A stretch of DNA of 64,000 nt from Shewanella subflava (GTDB taxonomy: Bacteria > Pseudomonadota > Gammaproteobacteria > Enterobacterales > Shewanellaceae). Under the pieces are notes generated by a model. That model was not told the DNA's origin. It saw nothing but the letters and a program-made list of their open reading frames with translations, and did no database searches. Shown here piece by piece: positions 54,128-62,346 of this stretch; position 1 is the stretch's first letter; each line of letters starts with the position of its first letter. The stretch is taken from assembly GCF_025971955.1 (NCBI RefSeq), contig NZ_JAPDMX010000003.1, positions 186,001 to 250,000 of the forward strand, written 5' to 3'. A program made the position numbers and the translations under genes.

Positions 54128-54563
54128 TTTAGCATTGGTGTCAACTTATACTGTCAATTTAGCGGCTAAAGTGTCTTTGCGAGCAAGATGTTGTATGCGC
54201 CACCTAAATACTGCATTATTTTTTAGCGCATAGATAAGATCAATACGCGTTTTTTTGTCAAACCAGACAGCAGTTGCAGCTCAAATAAAAGTGTCCCTAT
54301 GAGGGCGGATCGGTTTAGATGAAATAGCTTTAGTGATTATTTTTTATTTATCTTTACAATAGTTCAAACTGATGTATTCTATAGCCTGCTCTGGCAAACA
54401 GAGTTATTAATGAATATCAAGTAAAAGTAAAGCTCTAGATCTCTGCGTTATCGTTGTTATCCAAAGTGTTTCCCTTAGCTTCATAGTCACATTCAATAAT
54501 TCAAGCTTCAGTGCATCGCATTATCGCGATAGATTTATTAATTTATTATATAAGGGACACAAA
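54128..54563. other. Intergenic and cspA promoter/leader region
   Basis: After the VF530 terminator there is about 435 bases without a gene. It contains the sigma70-like TTTACA (54353-54358) and TATTCT (54375-54380), spacing 16 bases. A transcript from there would have about 175 bases of 5' leader before the cold-shock gene, as in E. coli cspA. Confidence 0.5.
54353..54380 (+). promoter_or_regulatory. Predicted promoter of the cold-shock gene
   Basis: -35-like TTTACA and -10-like TATTCT (then ATA) are separated by 16 bases. The long untranslated leader that follows is a hallmark of cspA-family temperature control. The prediction is by eye. Confidence 0.5.
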
Positions 54564-54773
54564 ATGTCTAAAACTACTGGTTTAGTAAAATGGTTCAACG
54601 AAGATAAAGGTTTTGGTTTTATCACTCCTGATAACGGCGGCGCGGACGTTTTCGTTCATTTCCGTTCAATCACTTCAGAAGGTTTCAAAACTTTAGCTGA
54701 AGGCCAAAAAGTATCTTTCGAAGTAGAACAAGGCCAAAAAGGCCCACAAGCAGCTAACGTTACTGCTATCTAA
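54564..54773 (+). CDS. cspA: CspA-family cold-shock protein
   Basis: This 69-aa OB-fold RNA/ssDNA chaperone has RNP1 (KGFGFITP, residues about 16-23) and RNP2 (VFVHFRSI, about 30-37). [14 protein letters not shown] and the C-terminal ANVTAI match the bacterial Csp family. AAGGG before the ATG is the ribosome-binding site. A long upstream leader and a terminator downstream bracket the unit. Which of the several Csp paralogues it represents cannot be settled. Confidence 0.95.
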   Translation: MSKTTGLVKWFNEDKGFGFITPDNGGADVFVHFRSITSEGFKTLAEGQKVSFEVEQGQKGPQAANVTAI

Positions 54774-54790
54774 GTTCTATTTTTAAAGAC

Positions 54791-54826
54791 AGCGCAAATA
54801 GTTTAACGACTGTTTGCGCTTTTTTT
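54791..54826 (+). terminator. Terminator of the cold-shock gene
   Basis: AGCGCAAA and TTTGCGCT pair (with a short inner AGT/ACT pairing) and are followed by nine Ts. It starts 17 bases after the stop. Confidence 0.9.
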
Positions 54827-55094
54827 TTATCTGTTTATCCGGCTAAATTAATCCTTTTGCTTTTTATTTCCCCTTTAATATCAACCGTAACAAATAACTG
54901 CTCATCCTAGCTTGTTCTCAAGCGTTTTTCCTACGCTAATTTTGATCACTGACTTATCATGATTGGGATAAATTGCCATTATTTTGTTTATACAGCCTTA
55001 GGCAACTTAGTTAAAAATTGCTAAACTCTACCGCGACTTTTTATGTCTATGCATTACTTATTGACCAGAAGATCTTAATTTATAGGAAACCAAC
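54827..55094. other. Intergenic region before rluF
   Basis: Roughly 270 AT-rich bases with no gene. The rluF ribosome-binding site TAGGAAACC ends it. Confidence 0.3.
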
Positions 55095-56027
55095 GTGACA
55101 GATTCAGCCATGCGCCTAAATAAATACATCAGCGAAAGTGGTATTTGCTCTCGACGTGATGCAGACCGTTATATTGAGCAGGGGAATGTATTTATTAACG
55201 GCAAGCGTGCACAAGTTGGTGATCAGGTTAATTTTGGCGACAAGGTGAAAGTGAACGGTCATGATATTGAGCCACGAGATGCTGAAGACTTAGTGTTTAT
55301 CGCTTTAAATAAGCCTGTGGGTATTGTCAGTACCACAGAAGGCACCGAGCGCGATAATATTGTTGATTTTGTGAATCACTCCACGCGTATTTTTCCTATT
55401 GGCCGATTAGATAAAGACTCCCAAGGGCTGATTTTTTTAACCAATAATGGTGATTTGGTTAATAAAATATTACGTGCGGGCAATAACCACGACAAAGAAT
55501 ATGTGGTGACGGTAAATAAACCCATTACCGATGATTTTATTAAAGGGATGGGTGCGGGTGTGCCTATTCTTGGGGTCGTGACCAAAAAGTGTAAGGTTGA
55601 GCAGGTTTCACCTTATGCGTTTAAAATTGTTCTTGTACAAGGACTTAATCGTCAAATTCGCCGTATGTGTGAATATTTTGGTTTTGAGGTTACAAAGCTT
55701 GAACGTCAGAAAATTATGAACGTTAGCCTTAAAGGTTTACCGATGGGGGAATGGCGCGATCTTGATAAGCAAGAGCTTGAGGTGTTGTTTGAAATGATCA
55801 AAAACTCTTCATCCGAAGATAAAAAGTCTGCGACGAAGAAAAAACCTAAACCGAAACCTAAAATGGCATCTCTTCGCGATAAAATCGAAGGCCCAGAACA
55901 CTTTATGCAACACAACCGCAGTACTAAACATAAAGGCCAGGCTAAGGGAGCTCCACGGGGGCAAACTAAAGGTCAGGCACAACAGGGTAAAGGTAAACCA
56001 AGTCCTTCAAGAAAACCTAAACGTTAA
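55095..56027 (+). CDS. rluF: 23S rRNA pseudouridine(2604) synthase RluF
   Basis: This 310-aa enzyme isomerises uridine 2604 (helix 74 region) of 23S rRNA. An S4 RNA-binding domain occupies about residues 5-55 ([22 protein letters not shown]). The pseudouridine-synthase domain has the catalytic Asp D106 in [18 protein letters not shown], and [13 protein letters not shown]. The last 70 residues are lysine-rich and disordered. GTG at 55095 is the likely start, preceded by TAGGAAACC. Related RsuA/RluB/E family members are alternatives, but the length and motif order favour RluF. It has no operon partner. Confidence 0.88.
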   Translation: MTDSAMRLNKYISESGICSRRDADRYIEQGNVFINGKRAQVGDQVNFGDKVKVNGHDIEPRDAEDLVFIALNKPVGIVSTTEGTERDNIVDFVNHSTRIFPIGRLDKDSQGLIFLTNNGDLVNKILRAGNNHDKEYVVTVNKPITDDFIKGMGAGVPILGVVTKKCKVEQVSPYAFKIVLVQGLNRQIRRMCEYFGFEVTKLERQKIMNVSLKGLPMGEWRDLDKQELEVLFEMIKNSSSEDKKSATKKKPKPKPKMASLRDKIEGPEHFMQHNRSTKHKGQAKGAPRGQTKGQAQQGKGKPSPSRKPKR

Positions 56028-56064
56028 TATGCAACAGTTTAGAATACTCAAACTAAAATAGAGT

Positions 56065-56093
56065 AAGGCGACAGCGATGCTGGCGCCTTTTTT
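56065..56093 (+). terminator. Terminator of rluF
   Basis: AAGGCG-A-CAGC pairs with GCTG-G-CGCCTT around GAT, and six Ts follow. It starts 38 bases after the stop. Confidence 0.88.
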
Positions 56094-56109
56094 ATTTTCA
56101 GCACATAAA

Positions 56110-56274
56110 CCACCAACTTCAGTAGGTGAGCTTTGCTAACGGTGTGGTACAAGCTTCTAAATCAGGGATGAGTTAGTCGATCCTATAGGGATCTATTTAC
56201 GGCGTCTTGTTAACGCACGATAGGAAAGCGCCCTTATAGGGCGTGATATCAAAGCCACCTTCTTCAGAAGGTGG
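56110..56274. repeat. Structured repeat, copy 1 (PATE-like)
   Basis: This 165-base unit repeats 188 bases downstream with about 91% identity (roughly 14 differences in 161 aligned bases). Within it, hairpins can form near the left edge (CACC-ACT/AGT-GGTG), centrally (CGCCCT/AGGGCG, about 56229-56243) and at the right edge (CCACCTTC/GAAGGTGG, 56255-56274). End hairpins on both sides with no ORF are typical of palindrome-associated, IS200/IS605-derived elements, but I cannot confirm the family. Confidence 0.7.
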
Positions 56275-56297
56275 ATTCTTTACTTTCAGCCCTTACC

Positions 56298-56463
56298 CCC
56301 CCAATTTCAGTAGGTGAGCTTTGCTAATTGTGCGGTACAAGCTTCTAAATCAGGGATGATTTAGTAGAGCCTATAGGGATATATTTACGGCGTCTTGTTT
56401 ACGCACGATAGGACAGCGCCCCTTATAGGGCGTGATATCCAAGCCACCTTCTTCGGAAGTTGG
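56298..56463. repeat. Structured repeat, copy 2 (PATE-like)
   Basis: The second copy of the unit at 56110 carries a one-base insertion in the central hairpin (GCGCCCC) and substitutions in both end hairpins. It is followed by the upstream region of the DASH cryptochrome gene. The two copies are separated by a spacer of about 23 bases. Confidence 0.7.
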
Positions 56464-56585
56464 TGCTTTTATTGGCGGTTTTTATGGATAAATAACTGAT
56501 AATGGGGTTGCTTGCTCAAGTAAGGTAAACTTTTCTGCCCATCAGCACGTAATGGTTCATACGTTCATTTGTTAGTGAGAGCCAG

Positions 56586-57935
56586 GTGTCTTTATATCGC
56601 TCCCTTTTTTGTTTTTCTACTGATCTTAGATTAACGGATAATCTGGCGTTAAGCGCTTTAATAAGCCGTAGCTCAGATATTGCTTTCGTATTTGTTTTTG
56701 ATGAAAACAGTTTCAAACCCAATTATTTTCAACAGACATCGATGGGGAAGCACAGACTGGCTTTTTTATTACAATCTTTAGAAGATTTAAGTGGTCAACT
56801 TAACGCATTAGGGCACAAGCTTCATCTTTGTTATGGTGAACCTGTAAAAGTGATTACTGATATTGTTGATGCTTTTAATATCGAACAAGTGGGTTATTCA
56901 CAGCCAGTCGGTTGGAACGAAAGGGTTAGTTGGCAAAAATTACACACCAGACTAAGCGAGACGCGTTTTGTATCCCAGTGGAGTAATAGTTTATTCAGTG
57001 AAGAGCAAATAAAGGGGGTTGATCTTACCTCTTTTAGTTTTTCACAATTTAGGCGCCATGTAGAAGCTAAACCTTTTGCCGTGTCTAAATGTTGCCAAAC
57101 CTGGCTGGGTGATCTGCCTCAACCACTGATGATTGATACCCAGCCATTTCAGCAGGCCGATAGCGATAAGCTAGCCCGTTTATTACCTCATCCTGAAACA
57201 ACACCTTTGGTGTTAGGCGGAGAGAAAAGCGCTCAGGCCCATTTACTAAATTATTTCAGCCAATCATCTCCATCGACTTATAAAGCGACTCGTAATGAGC
57301 TTGATGGTTTCGAAAACTCGACAAAATTTAGCCCATTCTTAGCCATTGGCAATCTTTCTGCGCGTCAAATATGGGCTGCATTACGTCAATATGAGGCTAT
57401 CCATGGTGCGAATGACTCGACTTATTGGATAGGTTTCGAGTTACTGTGGCGTGAATACTTCCATTGGTTGACCTTAACGTTGGGTAAACATGTTTTTAGA
57501 TTTAAAGGTATGAAAACAACACCGCCGTTAACGTGTTTTTTACCAGAGCGTTTTACTAAGTGGTGCCAGGGTAATACTCCTTTTCCTTTAGTGAATGCTT
57601 GCATGAAACAACTTAATGCCACGGGATATATGTCCAACCGCGGTCGTCAAATTGTTGCCAGCTGTCTGGTGAATGAATTGCGTGTGGATTGGCGTTATGG
57701 GGCGGCATATTTTGAGCATCAACTTATCGATTATGATGTTGCCTCTAATTGGTGTAATTGGCAATACATAGCCGGAGTCGGTGTAGATCCTCGAGGAGGA
57801 CGGCATTTTAATATTGCCAAACAAGCTCAAACCTATGATCCCAATAACCGGTTTATTCAACTCTGGCAAGGAGATAAAGACTTGTGCAGTTTGGATTCTG
57901 TTGATGCTGCAGATTGGCCTATGTCGGCTGAATAA
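56586..57935 (+). CDS. Cryptochrome/photolyase, DASH type
   Basis: This 449-aa flavoprotein has the photolyase alpha/beta domain at the N-terminus (SLFCFSTDLRLTDNLALSAL, GKHRLAFLLQSLEDL) and a helical FAD-binding domain. NRGRQIVASCLVNELRVDWRYGAAYFEHQLIDYDVASNWCNWQYIAGVGVDPRGGRHFNIAKQAQ-type sequence is the diagnostic DASH C-terminal pattern. DASH enzymes repair pyrimidine dimers in single-stranded DNA and may act as blue-light sensors. The start is GTG at 56586, whose translation matches family starts. The FAD- and DNA-binding Trp/Tyr pattern is intact by eye. It is the first gene of the light/repair cluster. Confidence 0.9.
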   Translation: MSLYRSLFCFSTDLRLTDNLALSALISRSSDIAFVFVFDENSFKPNYFQQTSMGKHRLAFLLQSLEDLSGQLNALGHKLHLCYGEPVKVITDIVDAFNIEQVGYSQPVGWNERVSWQKLHTRLSETRFVSQWSNSLFSEEQIKGVDLTSFSFSQFRRHVEAKPFAVSKCCQTWLGDLPQPLMIDTQPFQQADSDKLARLLPHPETTPLVLGGEKSAQAHLLNYFSQSSPSTYKATRNELDGFENSTKFSPFLAIGNLSARQIWAALRQYEAIHGANDSTYWIGFELLWREYFHWLTLTLGKHVFRFKGMKTTPPLTCFLPERFTKWCQGNTPFPLVNACMKQLNATGYMSNRGRQIVASCLVNELRVDWRYGAAYFEHQLIDYDVASNWCNWQYIAGVGVDPRGGRHFNIAKQAQTYDPNNRFIQLWQGDKDLCSLDSVDAADWPMSAE

Positions 57936-58221
57936 AGCTCATTGAACGTTGATTTCGATTGCCGTTGTTTGGTTCAAGCGGGCTTAAGATTGTTGTTAAA
58001 TCAAGCTTTAGCAATGGGATAAATAGCGGTTTGACTTGGGTAATAATTGATCATTTTTAGCCCTGAATGATATGTGCATGTCATATTATTGAGCTAGGCA
58101 TAGACTATGATTATTGTTTTTTTTGCGGAAGTGAAGCTCGGTTACCCTTGATGGCAGTGGTTTTGGTACGCGAAGACTGACGTTAAATCGATTGTAACCA
58201 CGACATGTGAGGTCTGACTCA
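57936..58221. other. Intergenic region before the DUF2256 gene
   Basis: This 286-base gap has no gene or terminator that I can defend, so the DUF2256 gene may have its own promoter here. Confidence 0.25.
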
Positions 58222-58398
58222 ATGAAAAAATCTGAGCTTCCTTCTAAAGTTTGCCTGACTTGCTCACGCCCTTTTTATTGGCGTAAAAAATGGCAAAAAG
58301 ATTGGCAAAATGTGAAGTACTGTTCAAAACGTTGTGCGGGTGAAAGAAATCGCTCACTGGTAGGCAGAGGCAATAAACATATTAAGCCAAGCCTTTAG
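58222..58398 (+). CDS. DUF2256 small zinc-finger protein
   Basis: This 58-aa protein has [20 protein letters not shown] then [14 protein letters not shown], which is the DUF2256 double CxxC zinc-ribbon-like pattern (C-x2-C and C-x3-C). Function is unknown. Genes of this family commonly lie next to cryptochrome/photolyase genes, as here, so a role as a photolyase partner is a reasonable inference. ATG at 58222 follows GAGG; an open extension to 58207 is not supported. Confidence 0.88.
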   Translation: MKKSELPSKVCLTCSRPFYWRKKWQKDWQNVKYCSKRCAGERNRSLVGRGNKHIKPSL

Positions 58399-58468
58399 TT
58401 ACTGATAAACCTCATTTGAGTCGCCTTAAATTAGCAAATAAACACTACATAGAATGCAGGGATTATAG

Positions 58469-60037
58469 ATGGGAACAGCAACAAGATTAAGGTTAGTGTT
58501 AGGTGATCAGCTTAATGCTTCGCATTCTTGGTTTCGTGAAAAACATGATGATACTTTGTATGTGATTGCCGAGTTACACCAAGAAGCCCAATATACCCAG
58601 CACCATGCACAAAAAATATCGGCTTTTTTTGCAGCGATGTCGCAATTTGCTGATGCACTTGTCCAAGCTGGTCATAGGGTATTGCACCTGACGCTAGATG
58701 ACACCGCCCAGTATCAAGATTTGCCGGATTTACTGACAGCATTATTGCAACGCTATAACGTCAACCATTTTGAGTATCAACTCGCAGATGAATACCGATT
58801 ACGTAATCAGCTGGATAATTTTGCTCAAGGGTTAACGATTAGTGCAACAGCCTATGAAACCGAACATTTTTATTTAACAGATACAGAGTTGAGTGATTAT
58901 TTCCAGCAGGGGAAAAGACATCGATTAGAGCATTTTTATCGCAAAATGCGGCTCAGGTTTAACGTGATGATGGAAGGTGAGGAGCCTTTAGGTGGCCAAT
59001 GGAATTTTGATCAGCAAAATCGTCAAAAAATGAAACCTAAAGACTTTGTCTCAGTGCCAGACCCCTTGCTATTTAGTCACGATGTAACAGCAATATGGGA
59101 ACGTATTCAAAGACATAATATCAGTACTATAGGTGAGATGAACATGGCACTTCTGTGGCCGGTCAGCCGCAAGCAATCTTTAATACTCTTAGAGTATTTT
59201 TGTCGCTTTTGTTTGGTTCGCTTCGGTCAATTTCAAGATGCCATGACAGCCAAGTTAGATACCTTGGGCGAATCAAAGCAGTGGACCCTTTACCACTCTA
59301 GATTATCATTTGCACTTAACACCAAGATGATCAGTCCTCAATGTGTTGTAGATACTGCAATTAAGTATTATGCGTCGTCTCAAGGCCAGATATCCCTCCC
59401 CCAAATTGAAGGCTTTGTTCGACAAATTATTGGTTGGCGAGAGTTTGTTCGGGGCGTTTATTGGGCCAACATGCCTGATTACGCGCAATTAAATGCGCTT
59501 AATGCTGATAATTCACTTCCTGATTGGTTTTGGAATGCTAAAACCAAGATGAATTGCTTGCATTATGCAATCAAGCAATCACTTGAATATGCATATGCAC
59601 ATCACATTCAGCGGTTAATGGTAACCGGAAATTTTTGCTTGATAACGGGGATTGACCCCGAGCAAGTAGATGAGTGGTATCTAGGGATTTATATTGATGC
59701 CATTGAGTGGGTAGAAATGCCGAACACTCGAGGCATGAGCCAGTTTGCTGACGGAGGCATTGTGGGTTCTAAGGCCTATGCAGCAAGTGGTAATTACATC
59801 AACAAAATGAGCGATTATTGTAGTGATTGCGCTTATAACGTCAGTAAAACAATTGGCGATAATGCGTGCCCATTAAACGCCTTGTATTGGCGTTTTATGG
59901 TTAAACATCAGCCACTTTTTTCTAATAATCCACGTAATAAAATGGTTTTTGCTAATTGGCAAAAGAAGCCCATTGATGATCAGCAGGCTATTTTAAAAAG
60001 AGCAGAGTATTTACTGAAGCATTTAAACAATATTTAA
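58469..60037 (+). CDS. FeS-containing photolyase-related protein (PhrB/CryB-like)
   Basis: This 522-aa protein starts LRLVLGDQLNASHSWF, the N-terminal photolyase-related pattern. The catalytic half has LNTKMISPQCVVDTAIKYY, GFVRQIIGWREFVRGVYW (FAD/DNA region) and four cysteines placed as in FeS bacterial cryptochromes and photolyases: one in NCLHYA (about residue 363) and three in YCSDC...ACPLNALYW. These bind a 4Fe-4S cluster in (6-4) photolyase PhrB and CryB of Agrobacterium/Rhodobacter. The most likely functions are (6-4) photoproduct repair or blue-light signalling. Start at 58469 follows GGGATTATAG. It ends 15 bases before a perfect inverted repeat. Confidence 0.9.
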   Translation: MGTATRLRLVLGDQLNASHSWFREKHDDTLYVIAELHQEAQYTQHHAQKISAFFAAMSQFADALVQAGHRVLHLTLDDTAQYQDLPDLLTALLQRYNVNHFEYQLADEYRLRNQLDNFAQGLTISATAYETEHFYLTDTELSDYFQQGKRHRLEHFYRKMRLRFNVMMEGEEPLGGQWNFDQQNRQKMKPKDFVSVPDPLLFSHDVTAIWERIQRHNISTIGEMNMALLWPVSRKQSLILLEYFCRFCLVRFGQFQDAMTAKLDTLGESKQWTLYHSRLSFALNTKMISPQCVVDTAIKYYASSQGQISLPQIEGFVRQIIGWREFVRGVYWANMPDYAQLNALNADNSLPDWFWNAKTKMNCLHYAIKQSLEYAYAHHIQRLMVTGNFCLITGIDPEQVDEWYLGIYIDAIEWVEMPNTRGMSQFADGGIVGSKAYAASGNYINKMSDYCSDCAYNVSKTIGDNACPLNALYWRFMVKHQPLFSNNPRNKMVFANWQKKPIDDQQAILKRAEYLLKHLNNI

Positions 60038-60051
60038 GATTATCTCAGACT

Positions 60052-60101
60052 AGGGCGTGTTTATCTTTGCTGATAAAAATAAACAAAGATAAACACGCCC
60101 T
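60052..60101. repeat. Perfect 18-bp inverted repeat (MITE-like mini element)
   Basis: AGGGCGTGTTTATCTTTG (60052-60069) pairs exactly with CAAAGATAAACACGCCCT (60084-60101) around 14 bases. The left arm TAGGGCGTGTT recurs at about 2182 (TAGGGCGTGTTGATC) without its partner. It looks like a miniature repeat or, read as RNA, a terminator for the gene at 58469 (no strong U-run). Both roles could hold. Confidence 0.7.
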
Positions 60102-60132
60102 CATAATCTGAGTATTATATTTAGGATGGATT

Positions 60133-60828
60133 ATGAAGCATTTTTCAACACAAGATTTTGCCATGCTGGATAAACAATATCGGGCAAAACTCATTAACAG
60201 TTTATCAGGTTTTAAAAGTGCTAATTTGGTTGGCACTCAAGATGCCTTGGGGAACACGAATTTATCTATGGTCAGTTCGGTATTCCATATTGGTGCAGAT
60301 CCTGCTCTAGTTGGGATGATTATGCGCCCAGATAGCGTGCCCAGAGACACCTTAACCAATATCAAACATCATGGTTTTTATACTATTAACCATGTTTGTC
60401 GTGATATTTTTCAGCAAGCACATCAAGCATCAGCTCGTTATGGGGCTCAGGAGTCTGAATTTGAAAAAGTCGGCCTAACACCTGAATATCTCGATGGCGT
60501 TCTAGCCCCCTTTGTGGCAGAAAGTCGGCTTAAATTTGCCGTTAAAATGCGTGAGATCATGCCGCTATCGATTAACAATACCATATTAGTCATAGGTGAA
60601 ATATGTCATTTATATTGTGTGTCTGACGCCATAAAAGCGGATGGCTATATTGATATTGAATCGCTTGAAACGGTTGCAGTAACAGGGCTTGATTGTTATC
60701 ACATCACCCATAGGTTATCTCGACTCAGTTACGCCAAACCGAATAAACCCCTTCAATGTTTAAATCTTGATGGTGAAGATAGCGCTGCGTTGATAAGAAG
60801 CAAAAATGACCCACATCAACACAGTTAG
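60133..60828 (+). CDS. Flavin reductase-like domain protein
   Basis: This 231-aa protein has the split-barrel FMN-binding fold of the flavin reductase/flavoredoxin family. KSANLVGTQDALGNTNLSMVSSV, RPDSVPRDTLTNIKHHGFYTIN and FEKVGLTPEYLDGVLAPFVAESRLKFA are in family order. It could supply reduced flavin to the adjacent photolyase or act independently. ATG at 60133 follows ATTTAGGATGG. Its position directly after the FeS photolyase gene, with the inverted repeat in between, is the main reason to propose a functional link. Confidence 0.85.
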   Translation: MKHFSTQDFAMLDKQYRAKLINSLSGFKSANLVGTQDALGNTNLSMVSSVFHIGADPALVGMIMRPDSVPRDTLTNIKHHGFYTINHVCRDIFQQAHQASARYGAQESEFEKVGLTPEYLDGVLAPFVAESRLKFAVKMREIMPLSINNTILVIGEICHLYCVSDAIKADGYIDIESLETVAVTGLDCYHITHRLSRLSYAKPNKPLQCLNLDGEDSAALIRSKNDPHQHS

Positions 60829-60844
60829 CATATGCTGAGCTATA

Positions 60845-61099
60845 TTGAGTCATATCAATTCCGCTGCAGTGACTATTGTGACTAACAAAAAGTTAATTTT
60901 AATACTTAACACTTCAATTATTACTGGTATTTGCTTAATTTTATTGGGCATATACCTGCATAATTTTAATGAGACCATAGAAGCTATGGGGGTGCAGGGC
61001 ATCATTATTAGTGCGATGTGCGTAGCGTTTGGTATGGTGTTGTCATTACCGACCAAAATGTACCTGACGTTTTTGCTTGTTAAACGAGAAGAGAAATAA
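60845..61099 (+). CDS. Small two-TM membrane protein of unknown function
   Basis: This 84-aa frame contains two hydrophobic helices (KLILILNTSIITGICLILLGIYL and IIISAMCVAFGMVLSLPTKMY) separated by an acidic loop. The first part up to VTNKKLI may be untranslated. GTG at 60878 is an alternative start and would give about 73 aa. Its 16-base distance from the flavin reductase stop suggests cotranscription with the photolyase cluster. Family unknown to me. Confidence 0.55.
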   Translation: MSHINSAAVTIVTNKKLILILNTSIITGICLILLGIYLHNFNETIEAMGVQGIIISAMCVAFGMVLSLPTKMYLTFLLVKREEK

Positions 61100-61283
61100 A
61101 TGCTTTGAGGATGATTACAGGCAAGGAGATAAAACATCGATTGTAATGTTACATTATCAGCCAATGTGTCATTGAGTCGTGACGTTGATGACAGCCTTAA
61201 ATGATTGCCCCTTCCAACATTCAAGTCACCATGATTGACACTGTTAAATCGCTCGATATCCGCCAATATTCATCCCTAAACAT

Positions 61284-62087
61284 TTAAGGCATGTCTTGTC
61301 CTGCATCACTATTGGTCTCAAATGCTTCTGGTAACAGGTAGGTTTGATATTGCCGCATTTTTTGTTGCCAAAGTGGATCGGCGTTTAACTGCTTAACTAG
61401 GCTTTCTACCATATCAAATTCGGTTTGAAGTCGCTTGGGAGCAAAAATATGTCGGGTAAAGGTATCATGTGGATTTGATGAAAAATAAATTGAGGTTTCA
61501 GTGTTGAGTAGTTGCTGGTAATAAATCGTGGTTGCCCGTGAAACGATGGCACAATCAAAGCGTTTTTTTAGCAACATATTGATTAACTGAGATTCGTTAG
61601 CGGTATCAATGCGGGTCATTAAGCCTTCGGCTACAAGCGTATCTACGGTGTGGTAGCGAAACCCTGCAATACCACCAATGCTTTTACCGATTAAGGCCTG
61701 TTTACTATCAAACTCTACAGGGTTGTTTGAATGCGAAATGATTTCATCTTGATCGTTAATAAAAGCTTCTGACCATAAGTATTTCGTTTTATTGACATCC
61801 TGAAACCAAATCGGATTAACGCCTATCACCATTCCTTCAAATAAGTTGGAGTTAAGTAAGTGATTTAGGCGTTTTCGGGGAATGTAAGATACTTTGAAAT
61901 AGTATATTTGTTGGTGAGTATTAAAAAATTGCTCAATATCATAGAGTAAGCCTATTTGCTCTGAGCTGTTGATTACGTAAGGGGGCATGTAATGATAGGT
62001 ATAAAGGGACACGTTTTGACGCTGCGGCTGAGGCGCAGCAGCTAGGTTAAAACAAATCAATAACAGTGTTAGCCAGACATATTTCAA
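61284..62087 (-). CDS. Periplasmic solute-binding protein family 3
   Basis: This 267-aa precursor starts at TTG 62087 behind AAAAGGAA and begins MKYVWLTLLLICFNLAAAP, a signal peptide. VSLYTYHYMPPYVINSSEQIGLLYDIEQFFN opens a type II periplasmic-binding fold. IGGIAGFRYHTVDTLVAEG and NMLLKKRFDCAIVSRATTIYYQQ follow the standard order. The frame is open to 62183, but that region lacks a start signal. No ABC partner genes are adjacent, so transport versus sensing is open. It is distinct from the paralogue at 50537. Confidence 0.82.
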   Translation of the reverse strand: MKYVWLTLLLICFNLAAAPQPQRQNVSLYTYHYMPPYVINSSEQIGLLYDIEQFFNTHQQIYYFKVSYIPRKRLNHLLNSNLFEGMVIGVNPIWFQDVNKTKYLWSEAFINDQDEIISHSNNPVEFDSKQALIGKSIGGIAGFRYHTVDTLVAEGLMTRIDTANESQLINMLLKKRFDCAIVSRATTIYYQQLLNTETSIYFSSNPHDTFTRHIFAPKRLQTEFDMVESLVKQLNADPLWQQKMRQYQTYLLPEAFETNSDAGQDMP

Positions 62088-62346
62088 ATGTTTTCCTTTT
62101 GCTTCTACATGAATGGCTTTAACCACCAACGAACCGCCTCTTGTTTTAATATAGTGCACATTAATGCTATATGCATCATTCAATTTAGCATTTTATGCTT
62201 AATGGGTGGCTTGATTATTCCTCTTATAAAGTGCCTGCTTGGCGCATTTATGCAATAAACCCAAGACTATTGAGCCAAAAACACCGATAATTCACTTTAA
62301 TCAGATAATGTGGCCGTGTGGCTGTGAATGACTTTAGGTGTATTCA

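Noticed and set aside
60850..61266. 138-codon antisense frame over the 2-TM gene
   Set aside because: It covers the complement of a better-supported frame and has no ribosome-binding site or domain.
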